Assembly (NCBI GenBank): GCA_902778565.1
Contig: CACYYH010000011.1
Location: forward strand, 1 to 39,931
Length of the DNA: 39,931 nucleotides
Direction: 5' to 3'
Source of the DNA: an uncultured Eubacteriales bacterium
GTDB lineage: Bacteria; Bacillota; Clostridia; Peptostreptococcales; Anaerovoracaceae
In this document: positions 5,743 to 12,690 of the stretch, piece by piece
Position numbering within the stretch: the stretch's first letter is position 1
Layout of the letters: each line of letters starts with the position of its first letter
Position numbers and translations under genes: made by a program
The notes under the pieces: model-generated
The model's input: the letters and a program-made list of their open reading frames with translations, nothing else
Databases searched by the model: none
What the model was told of the DNA's origin: nothing

Positions 5743-7596
5743 TTGAACAGGCTTAGTATAAGATCCCAGGATGAAGCACAGAAGACCATAGCAGGTCTCT
5801 ATAAGGATCTTGAAAGACGTATAATCGCAAGCCCTCCCGGACAGTGCCCGGTAGATCTTGCAGTATCTTTTCTCAGACTTTGCCATTCTCAGTCCTGCGG
5901 TAAATGCGTACCCTGCAGAGTAGGTATCAGACAGCTCCAGGACATGATGGAGAACATACTCAATCTGGATACCCAGTGCGATATGTATGACCTCGAGATC
6001 CTCGAGAGAACGGCTAAAGCCATCGCTATCTCAGCAGACTGCGCCATCGGTTCAGAAGCAGCCAATATGGTCTTAAGAGGACTCCAGGGATACAGAGAAG
6101 ATTACGAATATCATATCAAATACAACACCTGCAGCCCGAAGATCAGAGAATCCGCTCAGCCGGTACCTTGCGTAAGGACCTGCCCGGCAAACGTGGATAT
6201 CCCCGGATACATCGCTCTGGTAAAACATCAGAGATATGCGGATGCAGTTTCCCTTATCAGAAAGGACAATCCTTTCCCTACAGTATGCGCTCTTATCTGC
6301 GAGCATCCCTGCGAGATGAGATGCAGAAGAAGCCTTGTTGACGCGCCTATCAACATCAGAGGTATGAAGAGATACGCAGTTGATAACTGCGGCGAAAACG
6401 TACCCGTACCTCCTAAGATGGACGATACAGGCAAGCGCATAGCCATCATCGGCGGAGGTCCTTCAGGACTTACTGCTGCATACTATCTGGCCATCATGGG
6501 ACACAAGCCCACCATCTTCGAGAAGCGCGCACAGCTTGGCGGCATGCTCAGATACGGTATCCCCAGCTACAGACTTCCCAGAGAAAGACTGCAGTGGGAT
6601 ATCGACGCGATCCTTTCCACAGGAGTGGAAGTCAAACTGAACTATGACATCTCCACCAAGGAAGCAATGCAGGATCTCAGAGATAATTATGATGCTACTT
6701 ACATTTCCATCGGTTCCCACAACGCCAAGAATCTGGGCATCCCCGGAGAATTTGCAAAGGGAGTTATTCCTGCAGTTGAGATGCTGAGAGGCATCGGCGA
6801 CGATGCAATGCCTGACTTCAAGAACAAGTCAGTTGCAGTTATCGGCGGTGGAAACGTAGCCATGGACGTAGCACGTACCGCTAAGCGTCTCGGCGCATCC
6901 GAAGTAACCATCGTTTACAGAAGAAGACGTGTGGACATGACTGCACTTCCCGACGAAGTTGCAGGCGCTGTAGCTGAAGGCTGCGAGCTGGTACAGCTCA
7001 AGGCTCCCGCAAGGATCGATACCGATACTCACGGAAACGTTACCGCTCTCTGGGCTAAGCCTCAGATCGTAGGTATGGCAGACGAATCCGGAAGACCCAG
7101 ACCGCTGGATGCCAACGGTCCTGAGGAAAAGATCCCTTGCCAGATCATCATTTCCGCCATCGGACAGGCTACCGATATCAGATTCTTTGAAGAATTCGGA
7201 ATCCCTGTATTCAGAGGAAACATCAAGGCCGGCAACTCGTCCGTAGTCGATGAGGTTCCCGGAACCTATGCAGGAGGAGACTGCGTAACCGGTCCTTCCA
7301 CCGTTATCAACGCTGTAGCTGCAGGAAAGGTAGCTGCTGCAAACATCGATACATATCTCGGTTATCATCACGAGATGTCCGTGGATATCGATATACCTCT
7401 TCCGGATCATCAGGATGATATCCCTTACGGAAGAGTTGAACTGAAAGAAAGATTTGCCCGTGTAAGAGGCAACGACTTCGACGCTGTAGAAGAACCCATG
7501 AGCTTTGAAGAAGCTATGCAGGAGTGCTCAAGATGTCTCCGCTGCGACTATCACGGCTACGGCGCCTTCAGAGGAGGGAGGGAAGAAAGATGGTAA
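5743..7596 (+). CDS. Iron-sulfur flavoprotein, GltD-like NAD(P) oxidoreductase partner of the hydrogenase
   Basis: A 617-residue protein when started at TTG 5743, which has AAAGGAG 8 bases upstream. An ATG at 5710 has no such site. Near the N-terminus SCGKCVPCR with Cys52, 55, 58 and later Cys100 matches the [4Fe-4S] region of NADH dehydrogenase NuoF. Residues about 140-215 carry the cysteine-rich helical domain of glutamate synthase small subunit and dihydropyrimidine dehydrogenase. The rest has two dinucleotide-binding motifs, GGGPSG (about 237-242) and VIGGGNVAMD, typical of GltD-type FAD/NAD(P) proteins. A last cysteine pair is in CSRCLRC. It should pass electrons between NAD(P)H and the hydrogenase made by the next gene, whose ATG overlaps its stop codon. 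This matches the glutamate-synthase-linked group A2 hydrogenase context. Confidence 0.88.
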   Translation: MNRLSIRSQDEAQKTIAGLYKDLERRIIASPPGQCPVDLAVSFLRLCHSQSCGKCVPCRVGIRQLQDMMENILNLDTQCDMYDLEILERTAKAIAISADCAIGSEAANMVLRGLQGYREDYEYHIKYNTCSPKIRESAQPVPCVRTCPANVDIPGYIALVKHQRYADAVSLIRKDNPFPTVCALICEHPCEMRCRRSLVDAPINIRGMKRYAVDNCGENVPVPPKMDDTGKRIAIIGGGPSGLTAAYYLAIMGHKPTIFEKRAQLGGMLRYGIPSYRLPRERLQWDIDAILSTGVEVKLNYDISTKEAMQDLRDNYDATYISIGSHNAKNLGIPGEFAKGVIPAVEMLRGIGDDAMPDFKNKSVAVIGGGNVAMDVARTAKRLGASEVTIVYRRRRVDMTALPDEVAGAVAEGCELVQLKAPARIDTDTHGNVTALWAKPQIVGMADESGRPRPLDANGPEEKIPCQIIISAIGQATDIRFFEEFGIPVFRGNIKAGNSSVVDEVPGTYAGGDCVTGPSTVINAVAAGKVAAANIDTYLGYHHEMSVDIDIPLPDHQDDIPYGRVELKERFARVRGNDFDAVEEPMSFEEAMQECSRCLRCDYHGYGAFRGGREERW

Positions 7597-9359
7597 ACGT
7601 AACAATAAACGGTCAGCAGATCTCCGTCAAAGAAGGCACAACCATTATGGAAGCGGCAGACCTGGTCGGCATCAAAGTCCCTCATCTCTGCTATCTTAAA
7701 GGCGTAAACGATATCGGCGCATGCAGAGTATGCGTAGTCGAGATCGAAGGCACCGACAAACTGGCAACCGCCTGCAACACAGAGTGTGTTGAAGGTATGG
7801 TCATAACCACCAACGGACCCAGAGCAAGGGCTGCAAGACGTATCAACGTGGAGCTCATCATGAGCGACCACAACGCCAACTGCCCTTACTGCCTGAAGTC
7901 AGGAAACTGCACACTTCAGAGCCTTGCAAACGACCTGGGACTTCTCATCCCCGACTACCATAACGTGGCTGAGAAGATGAACTGGTCCAGAGAACTTCCC
8001 GTCGTAAGAGACGCTTCCAAGTGCATCAAGTGCATGAGATGCGTTCAGACCTGCGATAAGATCCAGGGCATGGGTATCTGGAACATCCTGGGAACAGGCT
8101 ACAGAACCACGATAGGTGTTAAGGAAAACCAGAGAATCGACCTTTCTGAGTGTACTCTTTGCGGTCAGTGCATCACACACTGTCCTGTAGGCGCTCTTCG
8201 TGAGTGCGATGACAGAAAGAGATTCCAGGAAGCTCTGGCAGATCCTGAAAAGATCGTTCTTCTCCAGATCGCTCCTGCAGTAAGGACCGCATGGGGCGAG
8301 CAGATCGGACTGAGCGTAAAGGACGCCACCCTGGGCAAACTGGTATGCGCCTTCAAGAAGATCGGCGTTGACTACGTATTCGATACCAATCTCACCGCTG
8401 ACCTCACCATCATGGAAGAAGGTTCCGAGTTCCTCGACAGACTCACCCACAGAGAAGATCATCAGTGGCCCATGTTCACTTCCTGCTGTCCCGGTTGGAT
8501 CAGATTTGCGAAGACACAGGCTCCAGATCTTCTGGAGAACCTTTCCACTGCAAAATCACCTCAGCAGATGTTTGGAACCATGGCCAAGACATATATGGCT
8601 CAGCGCCTTGGAATCGATCCGGATAAGATATACTCCGTATCAGTAATGCCTTGTACCGCCAAGAAGTATGAGCGTACCGTAAACGAAGTACAGGATTCCG
8701 GTCATGGCAAGGACGTTGACCTGGTGCTCACCACAAGAGAGATAGACAGGATCATCCGTTCAGACGGCATAGAGCCCGATGAACTCTACGATATGCCATT
8801 TGACGACGTATTCGGAGAAGGCTCCGGCGCAGGCGTTATCTTCGGATCCACCGGCGGAGTTATGGAAGCTGCTCTGAGAAGCGCATACTTCCTTGCCACA
8901 GGTGAAAACCCCGATCCTGACGCTTTCAGCCAGGTAAGAGGTTCCGGAGGCTGGAGAGAAGCCACCTTCAATCTGGCAGGACAGGAACTGAAGATCGCCA
9001 TCGTTTCCGGTCTCGGAAACGTGAGAAGACTCATCGAAGCCGTTAGATCCGGCCAGGAAGAGTACGATTTCGTTGAAGTAATGGCATGTCCCGGCGGCTG
9101 CGTAGGCGGCGGCGGACAGCCTTACAGAGACGGTGAAGAAAAGGCTGAGGAAAGAGCCGGCATCCTTTATTCACTGGATAACGTCAACGACATCAGATTC
9201 TCCCACGAGAATCCCACGGTCATCGAACTCTATGAGAAGTTCCTGGACGCACCGCTTTCAGAGAAGTCCCACAAATATCTCCATACGGAGGTAAAGGACT
9301 GGGATCTGGAGATGAACTTCGACCCGGATGCTTTGCTTGACCCCAGAAAGACATATTGA
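7590..9359 (+). CDS. hydA: [FeFe]-hydrogenase, group A multidomain type
   Basis: A 589-residue cytoplasmic hydrogenase that interconverts protons and H2. The N-terminus has a [2Fe-2S] domain (Cys34, 45, 48, 62), then the His/Cys-ligated [4Fe-4S] site (His94, Cys98, 101, 107) and two [4Fe-4S] ferredoxin motifs (Cys145/148/151/155 and 188/191/194/198). The catalytic H-cluster motifs are all present: TSCCPGW (297-303), MPCTAKKYE (353-361) and ACPGGCVGGGGQP near the C-terminus. The start is the ATG after GGAGGGAGGG, and it overlaps the end of the flavoprotein gene by 7 bases, so the two are translationally coupled. Maturases HydE, HydF and HydG are not in the window. Confidence 0.96.
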   Translation: MVNVTINGQQISVKEGTTIMEAADLVGIKVPHLCYLKGVNDIGACRVCVVEIEGTDKLATACNTECVEGMVITTNGPRARAARRINVELIMSDHNANCPYCLKSGNCTLQSLANDLGLLIPDYHNVAEKMNWSRELPVVRDASKCIKCMRCVQTCDKIQGMGIWNILGTGYRTTIGVKENQRIDLSECTLCGQCITHCPVGALRECDDRKRFQEALADPEKIVLLQIAPAVRTAWGEQIGLSVKDATLGKLVCAFKKIGVDYVFDTNLTADLTIMEEGSEFLDRLTHREDHQWPMFTSCCPGWIRFAKTQAPDLLENLSTAKSPQQMFGTMAKTYMAQRLGIDPDKIYSVSVMPCTAKKYERTVNEVQDSGHGKDVDLVLTTREIDRIIRSDGIEPDELYDMPFDDVFGEGSGAGVIFGSTGGVMEAALRSAYFLATGENPDPDAFSQVRGSGGWREATFNLAGQELKIAIVSGLGNVRRLIEAVRSGQEEYDFVEVMACPGGCVGGGGQPYRDGEEKAEERAGILYSLDNVNDIRFSHENPTVIELYEKFLDAPLSEKSHKYLHTEVKDWDLEMNFDPDALLDPRKTY

Positions 9360-9380
9360 TATATGTTTCAAAAGCAAACT

Positions 9381-9409
9381 AAAACGCTGCGGCATGACCG
9401 CAGCGTTTT
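9381..9409. terminator. Bidirectional terminator between hydA and the deoC pair
   Basis: A 12-bp stem, AAAACGCTGCGG / CCGCAGCGTTTT, loop CATGA, with a T run on the plus strand (TTTTTTC) and a shorter one on the minus strand. It ends the hydrogenase operon and probably the 58-residue ORF on the other strand. Confidence 0.92.
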
Positions 9410-9425
9410 TTCTTGTTGATATGTT

Positions 9426-9602
9426 CTATTTTTTGATCCCGTTCTTCAGGAAGATGATCCCGATGAATCCTGCAAAGGCGGTACCGAAAAGTGAGAAGTG
9501 CTTAAGCCTTCCTGCAGCGCCGGTGAAATACAGATAGAGGCAGAAGGCTGCAAGCAGAACGAAAAACAATCCCTGTAAAATATATCTTGTTCTAGTGCTC
9601 AC
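9426..9602 (-). CDS. Small two-span membrane protein downstream of deoC
   Basis: A 58-residue ORF starting with GTG and ending at TAG. A strong GGAGGT lies 8 bases upstream of the GTG, inside the deoC coding region, and the start overlaps the deoC stop. The protein is basic at both ends and has two hydrophobic segments, about residues 7-27 (ILQGLFFVLLAAFCLYLYF) and 36-54 (FSLFGTAFAGFIGIIFLK), so a hairpin membrane protein is likely. The arrangement argues for translational coupling with deoC. I do not recognise a family and propose no function. Confidence 0.65.
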   Translation of the reverse strand: MSTRTRYILQGLFFVLLAAFCLYLYFTGAAGRLKHFSLFGTAFAGFIGIIFLKNGIKK

Positions 9603-10266
9603 TGTTATATACCTCCATGATCTTGACTGATGCTGAAGCGCCGATCCTGTCGGCTCCTGCTTCGATCATCTTCATGCACTGATCGTAATCGCGGATGCCG
9701 CCGGACGCCTTGACCTGGAGATGATCTCCCACGGTCTTCTTCATGAGGGCAACGTCTACGGTGGAAGCTCCTGCTGAGCCAAAACCTGTGGAGGTCTTGA
9801 CGAAGTCTGCTCCTGCTTCCATGGAAAGTTTGCAGGCCTCTACGATCTCCTCACTTGTAAGGAGACATGTCTCCAGGATGACCTTAACTATTCCGCCGAA
9901 GCTGTGGGCTGCATCTGCAACTGCACGGATGTCATCTCTTACATAGTCATTGTCACCGGACTTGAACTTGCCTACGTTGAGGACCATGTCGACCTCGCCG
10001 GCACCGTCCATGAAAGCTTCCTGAGTCTCGAAGACCTTGGTCTGAGTGGTGCAGGCGCCGAGAGGGAAGCCTACTACGGCTGCAACCTTCACGTCGGTGT
10101 CCTTCAGCGCGTCATAGCATCTGGAAACGTAGCAGGTGTTGACGCAAACTGAGTAAAAATCGTATTCTTTAGCTTCCTTCACGAGCTCGTCGATCTGTTC
10201 GTTGGTAGCTTCCGGTTTAAGAAGCGTATGATCAAAATATTTGTTCAAAGGTTTAGGTAATTTCAT
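9592..10266 (-). CDS. deoC: 2-deoxyribose-5-phosphate aldolase
   Basis: A 224-residue class I aldolase that cleaves 2-deoxyribose 5-phosphate to glyceraldehyde 3-phosphate and acetaldehyde during deoxynucleoside breakdown. The N-terminus YFDHTLLKPEAT is the family signature. The Schiff-base lysine is Lys157 in DFVKTSTGFG, and EVDMVLNVG carries the catalytic aspartate. The ATG at 10266 gives the usual family length. An in-frame ATG at 10305 would add 13 residues and has no ribosome-binding site. AAAGGA lies between the two starts, separated from the preferred ATG by a 6-bp hairpin. It is followed by a small membrane protein gene. Confidence 0.93.
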   Translation of the reverse strand: MKLPKPLNKYFDHTLLKPEATNEQIDELVKEAKEYDFYSVCVNTCYVSRCYDALKDTDVKVAAVVGFPLGACTTQTKVFETQEAFMDGAGEVDMVLNVGKFKSGDNDYVRDDIRAVADAAHSFGGIVKVILETCLLTSEEIVEACKLSMEAGADFVKTSTGFGSAGASTVDVALMKKTVGDHLQVKASGGIRDYDQCMKMIEAGADRIGASASVKIMEVYNSEH

Positions 10267-10329
10267 CTGTCTGCCTGCGCTTCTTAAGAAAGCGCTTCCT
10301 TTCATTAGTTTTAATGCACATACACCATT

Positions 10330-10338
10330 ATTATATCA
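10330..10338 (-). promoter_or_regulatory. Extended -10 promoter of deoC
   Basis: Minus strand TGATATAAT is a perfect extended -10 element. The -35 region is weak (CTTCAC at 17 bp). Transcription should start near 10323. Confidence 0.55.
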
Positions 10339-10379
10339 CAAAAATTCATAAAGTGAAGAGGCATTTAGGTACTTTGTGC

Positions 10380-10409
10380 TTGACTTGGTTTTGTGATTTG
10401 GGATAAAAT
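10380..10409 (+). promoter_or_regulatory. Promoter of the aspartokinase operon
   Basis: TTGACT (10380-10385), an 18-bp spacer and TAAAAT (10404-10409). Transcription would start near 10416, giving a leader of about 120 bases. Confidence 0.65.
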
Positions 10410-10415
10410 AGTAAC

Positions 10416-10535
10416 TTGAAGAAGTATTTGATTTTGGGCGATCCCATAAATACTGCGTTCGAGTTAAATCTCGCCGTTCAGGATCCGCCATACTGCCTCT
10501 TCAGACATTCGAATCAGACCTTTAAGGAGGAAATC
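10416..10535 (+). promoter_or_regulatory. Structured 5' leader of the aspartokinase gene
   Basis: The leader can form a stem from GGCGATCC (10437-10444) and GGATCCGCC (10481-10489, one bulge), enclosing a small GAG/CTC hairpin. CCTCTT near 10496 is complementary to the ribosome-binding site AAGGAGG (10524-10530) apart from one bulge. It lacks the conserved sequences of the lysine riboswitch and of a T-box. Control of translation start is possible but unproven. Confidence 0.4.
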
Positions 10536-11864
10536 ATGGCAGTTAAAGTAGCAAAGTTCGGCGGCTCATCCGTCGCTGACGTCATCCAGCTGAGAAAGAT
10601 AAAAGACATCATCAAGTCCGACCCTGAAAGAAGATACATCGTCGTATCAGCTCCGGGCAAAAGATTTGAAGGAGATAACAAGATCACAGACCTGCTGTAC
10701 CTTGTAAAAACCACCATGGAGAACATGCTTCCCTTTGAGCAGCTCTTCCAGGTAGTATGTGACAGATATACGGCAGTACACGCCAATCTCGGACTGGAAG
10801 TGGATATGCAGTCCGCTTACGATGAGATAAAGGAAAAGCTCAGGGACAATCCCTCAGCCGACTATATCGCATCCCGCGGTGAATATCTGAATGCGCTTCT
10901 CATTGCCGATTTCCTTGGCTTCGACTTTGTGGATGCAGAAGGAATGGTCAAGTTTGACGAGAAGGGCAGATTCCTGATGGAAGATACCTTTGAGGCCATC
11001 AGAGAGGAGCTTGCCAAGCATGAATATGCCGTCATCCCCGGATTCTACGGCAGCCTTCCCAACGGAGACATCAAGACCTTCTCAAGAGGAGGTTCCGACA
11101 TAACAGGCGCTCTTGTTGCAGGTGCCATCGGCGCTGAATGCTATGAGAACTGGACTGACGTTTCCGGCTTCCTCATGGCCGACCCCAGGATCGTAAAGGA
11201 TCCCAAGCAGATCAGAGTCGTATCCTACAAAGAACTCAGAGAGCTGAGCTACATGGGAGCATCAGTACTTCACGAGGACGCCATTTATCCCGCAAGGATA
11301 GCTGACGTTCCCATCAATATCAGAAACACCAACGTTCCTGAAGATCCCGGCACGATGATCGTTTCCGAAGAGAGAGCCATGGAACTCAAGGCCGGAGACG
11401 ATATCATCACAGGTATCGCCGGATCAAAGGACTTCACGGTAGTCGCTCTTTACAAGAACATGATGAGCCAGGAGAAGGGCTTCGTAAGACGTATCCTGGG
11501 CATCCTGGACGACTACGACATCGGCTTCGAGCATCTGCCTTCAGGCATCGATACGGTTTCCGTAGTAATGAGCAACAAGCAGATCAACGGAAGACTGGAT
11601 GAGATAATCAATGAATTCGAGTCACGTCTCAGACCGGATTCAATAGATATAATTGAGAACATCGCTCAGATAGCCACCGTAGGACACATGATGTCCGCAA
11701 GGATGGGTACTGCAGCCAAGCTTTTCACAGCCCTTGCTGAGGCCGGGGTAAACATCAGGATGATAGACCAGGGCTCATCAGAGCTGAATATCATCGTAGG
11801 CGTGGAAAACAAGGACTTCAACAAAGCCATCCAGGCCATCTACAATGCATTTGTTGAGAAATAA
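10536..11864 (+). CDS. lysC: Aspartate kinase
   Basis: A 442-residue aspartokinase, first step of lysine, threonine and methionine synthesis: ATP phosphorylates L-aspartate. VAKFGGSS at residues 5-12 is the kinase signature, FSRGGSDITGALVA binds nucleotide and substrate, and two ACT domains follow from about residue 300, the usual site of amino-acid feedback control. The length fits a monofunctional enzyme. The ATG at 10536 follows AAGGAGG by 5 bases. The frame remains open upstream to a TTG at 10416, but that part does not match the family. It heads a run of genes that ends with tilS. Confidence 0.94.
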   Translation: MAVKVAKFGGSSVADVIQLRKIKDIIKSDPERRYIVVSAPGKRFEGDNKITDLLYLVKTTMENMLPFEQLFQVVCDRYTAVHANLGLEVDMQSAYDEIKEKLRDNPSADYIASRGEYLNALLIADFLGFDFVDAEGMVKFDEKGRFLMEDTFEAIREELAKHEYAVIPGFYGSLPNGDIKTFSRGGSDITGALVAGAIGAECYENWTDVSGFLMADPRIVKDPKQIRVVSYKELRELSYMGASVLHEDAIYPARIADVPINIRNTNVPEDPGTMIVSEERAMELKAGDDIITGIAGSKDFTVVALYKNMMSQEKGFVRRILGILDDYDIGFEHLPSGIDTVSVVMSNKQINGRLDEIINEFESRLRPDSIDIIENIAQIATVGHMMSARMGTAAKLFTALAEAGVNIRMIDQGSSELNIIVGVENKDFNKAIQAIYNAFVEK

Positions 11865-11885
11865 GGTACAGAAGGAGGGAGAGAA

Positions 11886-12506
11886 ATGAAAAAACTCATA
11901 ACCATATCCCGTCAGTACGGATCGGGCGGCAGGATCATCGGAAAGATGCTTGCCGAGAAACTGGGAGTACCTTTTTATGATAAGGAGATCATAGATATGG
12001 CCGTTGAGGCCAGCGGATATTCCAGAGAAGTCATCGAGGGAGCTGAAATGAAGGCTAAATCAGGCTTTGCTTACAGCCTGGCTTCTGCCCTCAGCTTCAA
12101 CGAGGGATCCATAGGTACGCTTTCTGTGAATGACAGATTGTTTCTGGCACAGTTCCAGGTCATCAAGGAGATCGGAGAGAACCAGCAGGGAGTCATCATC
12201 GGAAGATGCGCTGACTACGTGCTCAAGGACATTCCGGGAGTCACCAACGTGTTCATCTACGGAGAGATGGAGGACAGGATCAGACGCGCAACAGAGCTTT
12301 ACGGAGAAGATGCCGCAGATGTTAAGAACACCATCAATTCAATAGATAAAGCCCGCGCCAACTACTATAACTATCACACAGGATATAAATGGGGAGATTA
12401 CAAGAACTACAATCTGATGATCAACTCCAGCTATATCACTGAAGACGAAGCGGCCGAATTAATAAAAGACTACGTTGAAAAGAGAACATACATCGAGGAG
12501 GAGTAA
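11886..12506 (+). CDS. Cytidylate kinase-like P-loop protein
   Basis: A 206-residue protein of the cytidylate-kinase-like family. It begins ITISRQYGSGGRIIGKMLAEKL, where GSGGR replaces the classical P-loop GSGKS/T at the same place, followed by VPFYDKEIIDMAVE. VIIGRCADYVL and a C-terminal NYYNYHTGYKWGDYKNYNLMIN segment are typical of this clostridial family. It is not the canonical Cmk, and its true substrate is unknown. GGAGGGAG precedes the ATG. It lies 21 bases after aspartokinase and two bases before a small membrane protein. Confidence 0.85.
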   Translation: MKKLITISRQYGSGGRIIGKMLAEKLGVPFYDKEIIDMAVEASGYSREVIEGAEMKAKSGFAYSLASALSFNEGSIGTLSVNDRLFLAQFQVIKEIGENQQGVIIGRCADYVLKDIPGVTNVFIYGEMEDRIRRATELYGEDAADVKNTINSIDKARANYYNYHTGYKWGDYKNYNLMINSSYITEDEAAELIKDYVEKRTYIEEE

Positions 12507-12508
12507 AG

Positions 12509-12688
12509 ATGAAACAGGGTAGAACCATGGCCTCGGGAGAAATGCCCAGTGCATCAACAGTCGGCAAAGCTCTCATGAGCCTTGTAGGACTTGGTATCGC
12601 ATCCGGCGTTGCACTTATCGCAGGAACCAACATGATCATGAGCAAGTTGTTTCCTGAGCAAAAAGAATCCGAGGAGGAAGAAGAATAA
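12509..12688 (+). CDS. Small single-span protein between the kinase-like gene and metG
   Basis: A 59-residue ORF that starts two bases after the previous stop and ends two bases before metG. GAGGAGGAG lies about 6 bases upstream of its ATG. One hydrophobic, glycine-rich segment (about residues 20-44, containing LVGLGIASGVALIAG) is followed by a highly acidic tail ending in five glutamates. The tight packing and good ribosome-binding site support a real gene. I do not recognise a family. Confidence 0.65.
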   Translation: MKQGRTMASGEMPSASTVGKALMSLVGLGIASGVALIAGTNMIMSKLFPEQKESEEEEE

Positions 12689-12690
12689 AA

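Noticed and set aside
6829-7410. A 193-codon minus-strand ORF antisense to the flavoprotein gene.
   Set aside because: It is the reverse frame of a strongly conserved gene and has no ribosome-binding site or recognisable domain.
10416-10535. Lysine riboswitch or T-box in the aspartokinase leader.
   Set aside because: The conserved cores of both classes are absent, so it is listed only as a structured leader.
11905-11925. Canonical cytidylate kinase call for the 11886 gene.
   Set aside because: The P-loop reads GSGGR rather than GSGKS/T, and the C-terminal half matches the cytidylate-kinase-like family, so the gene symbol cmk was not used.
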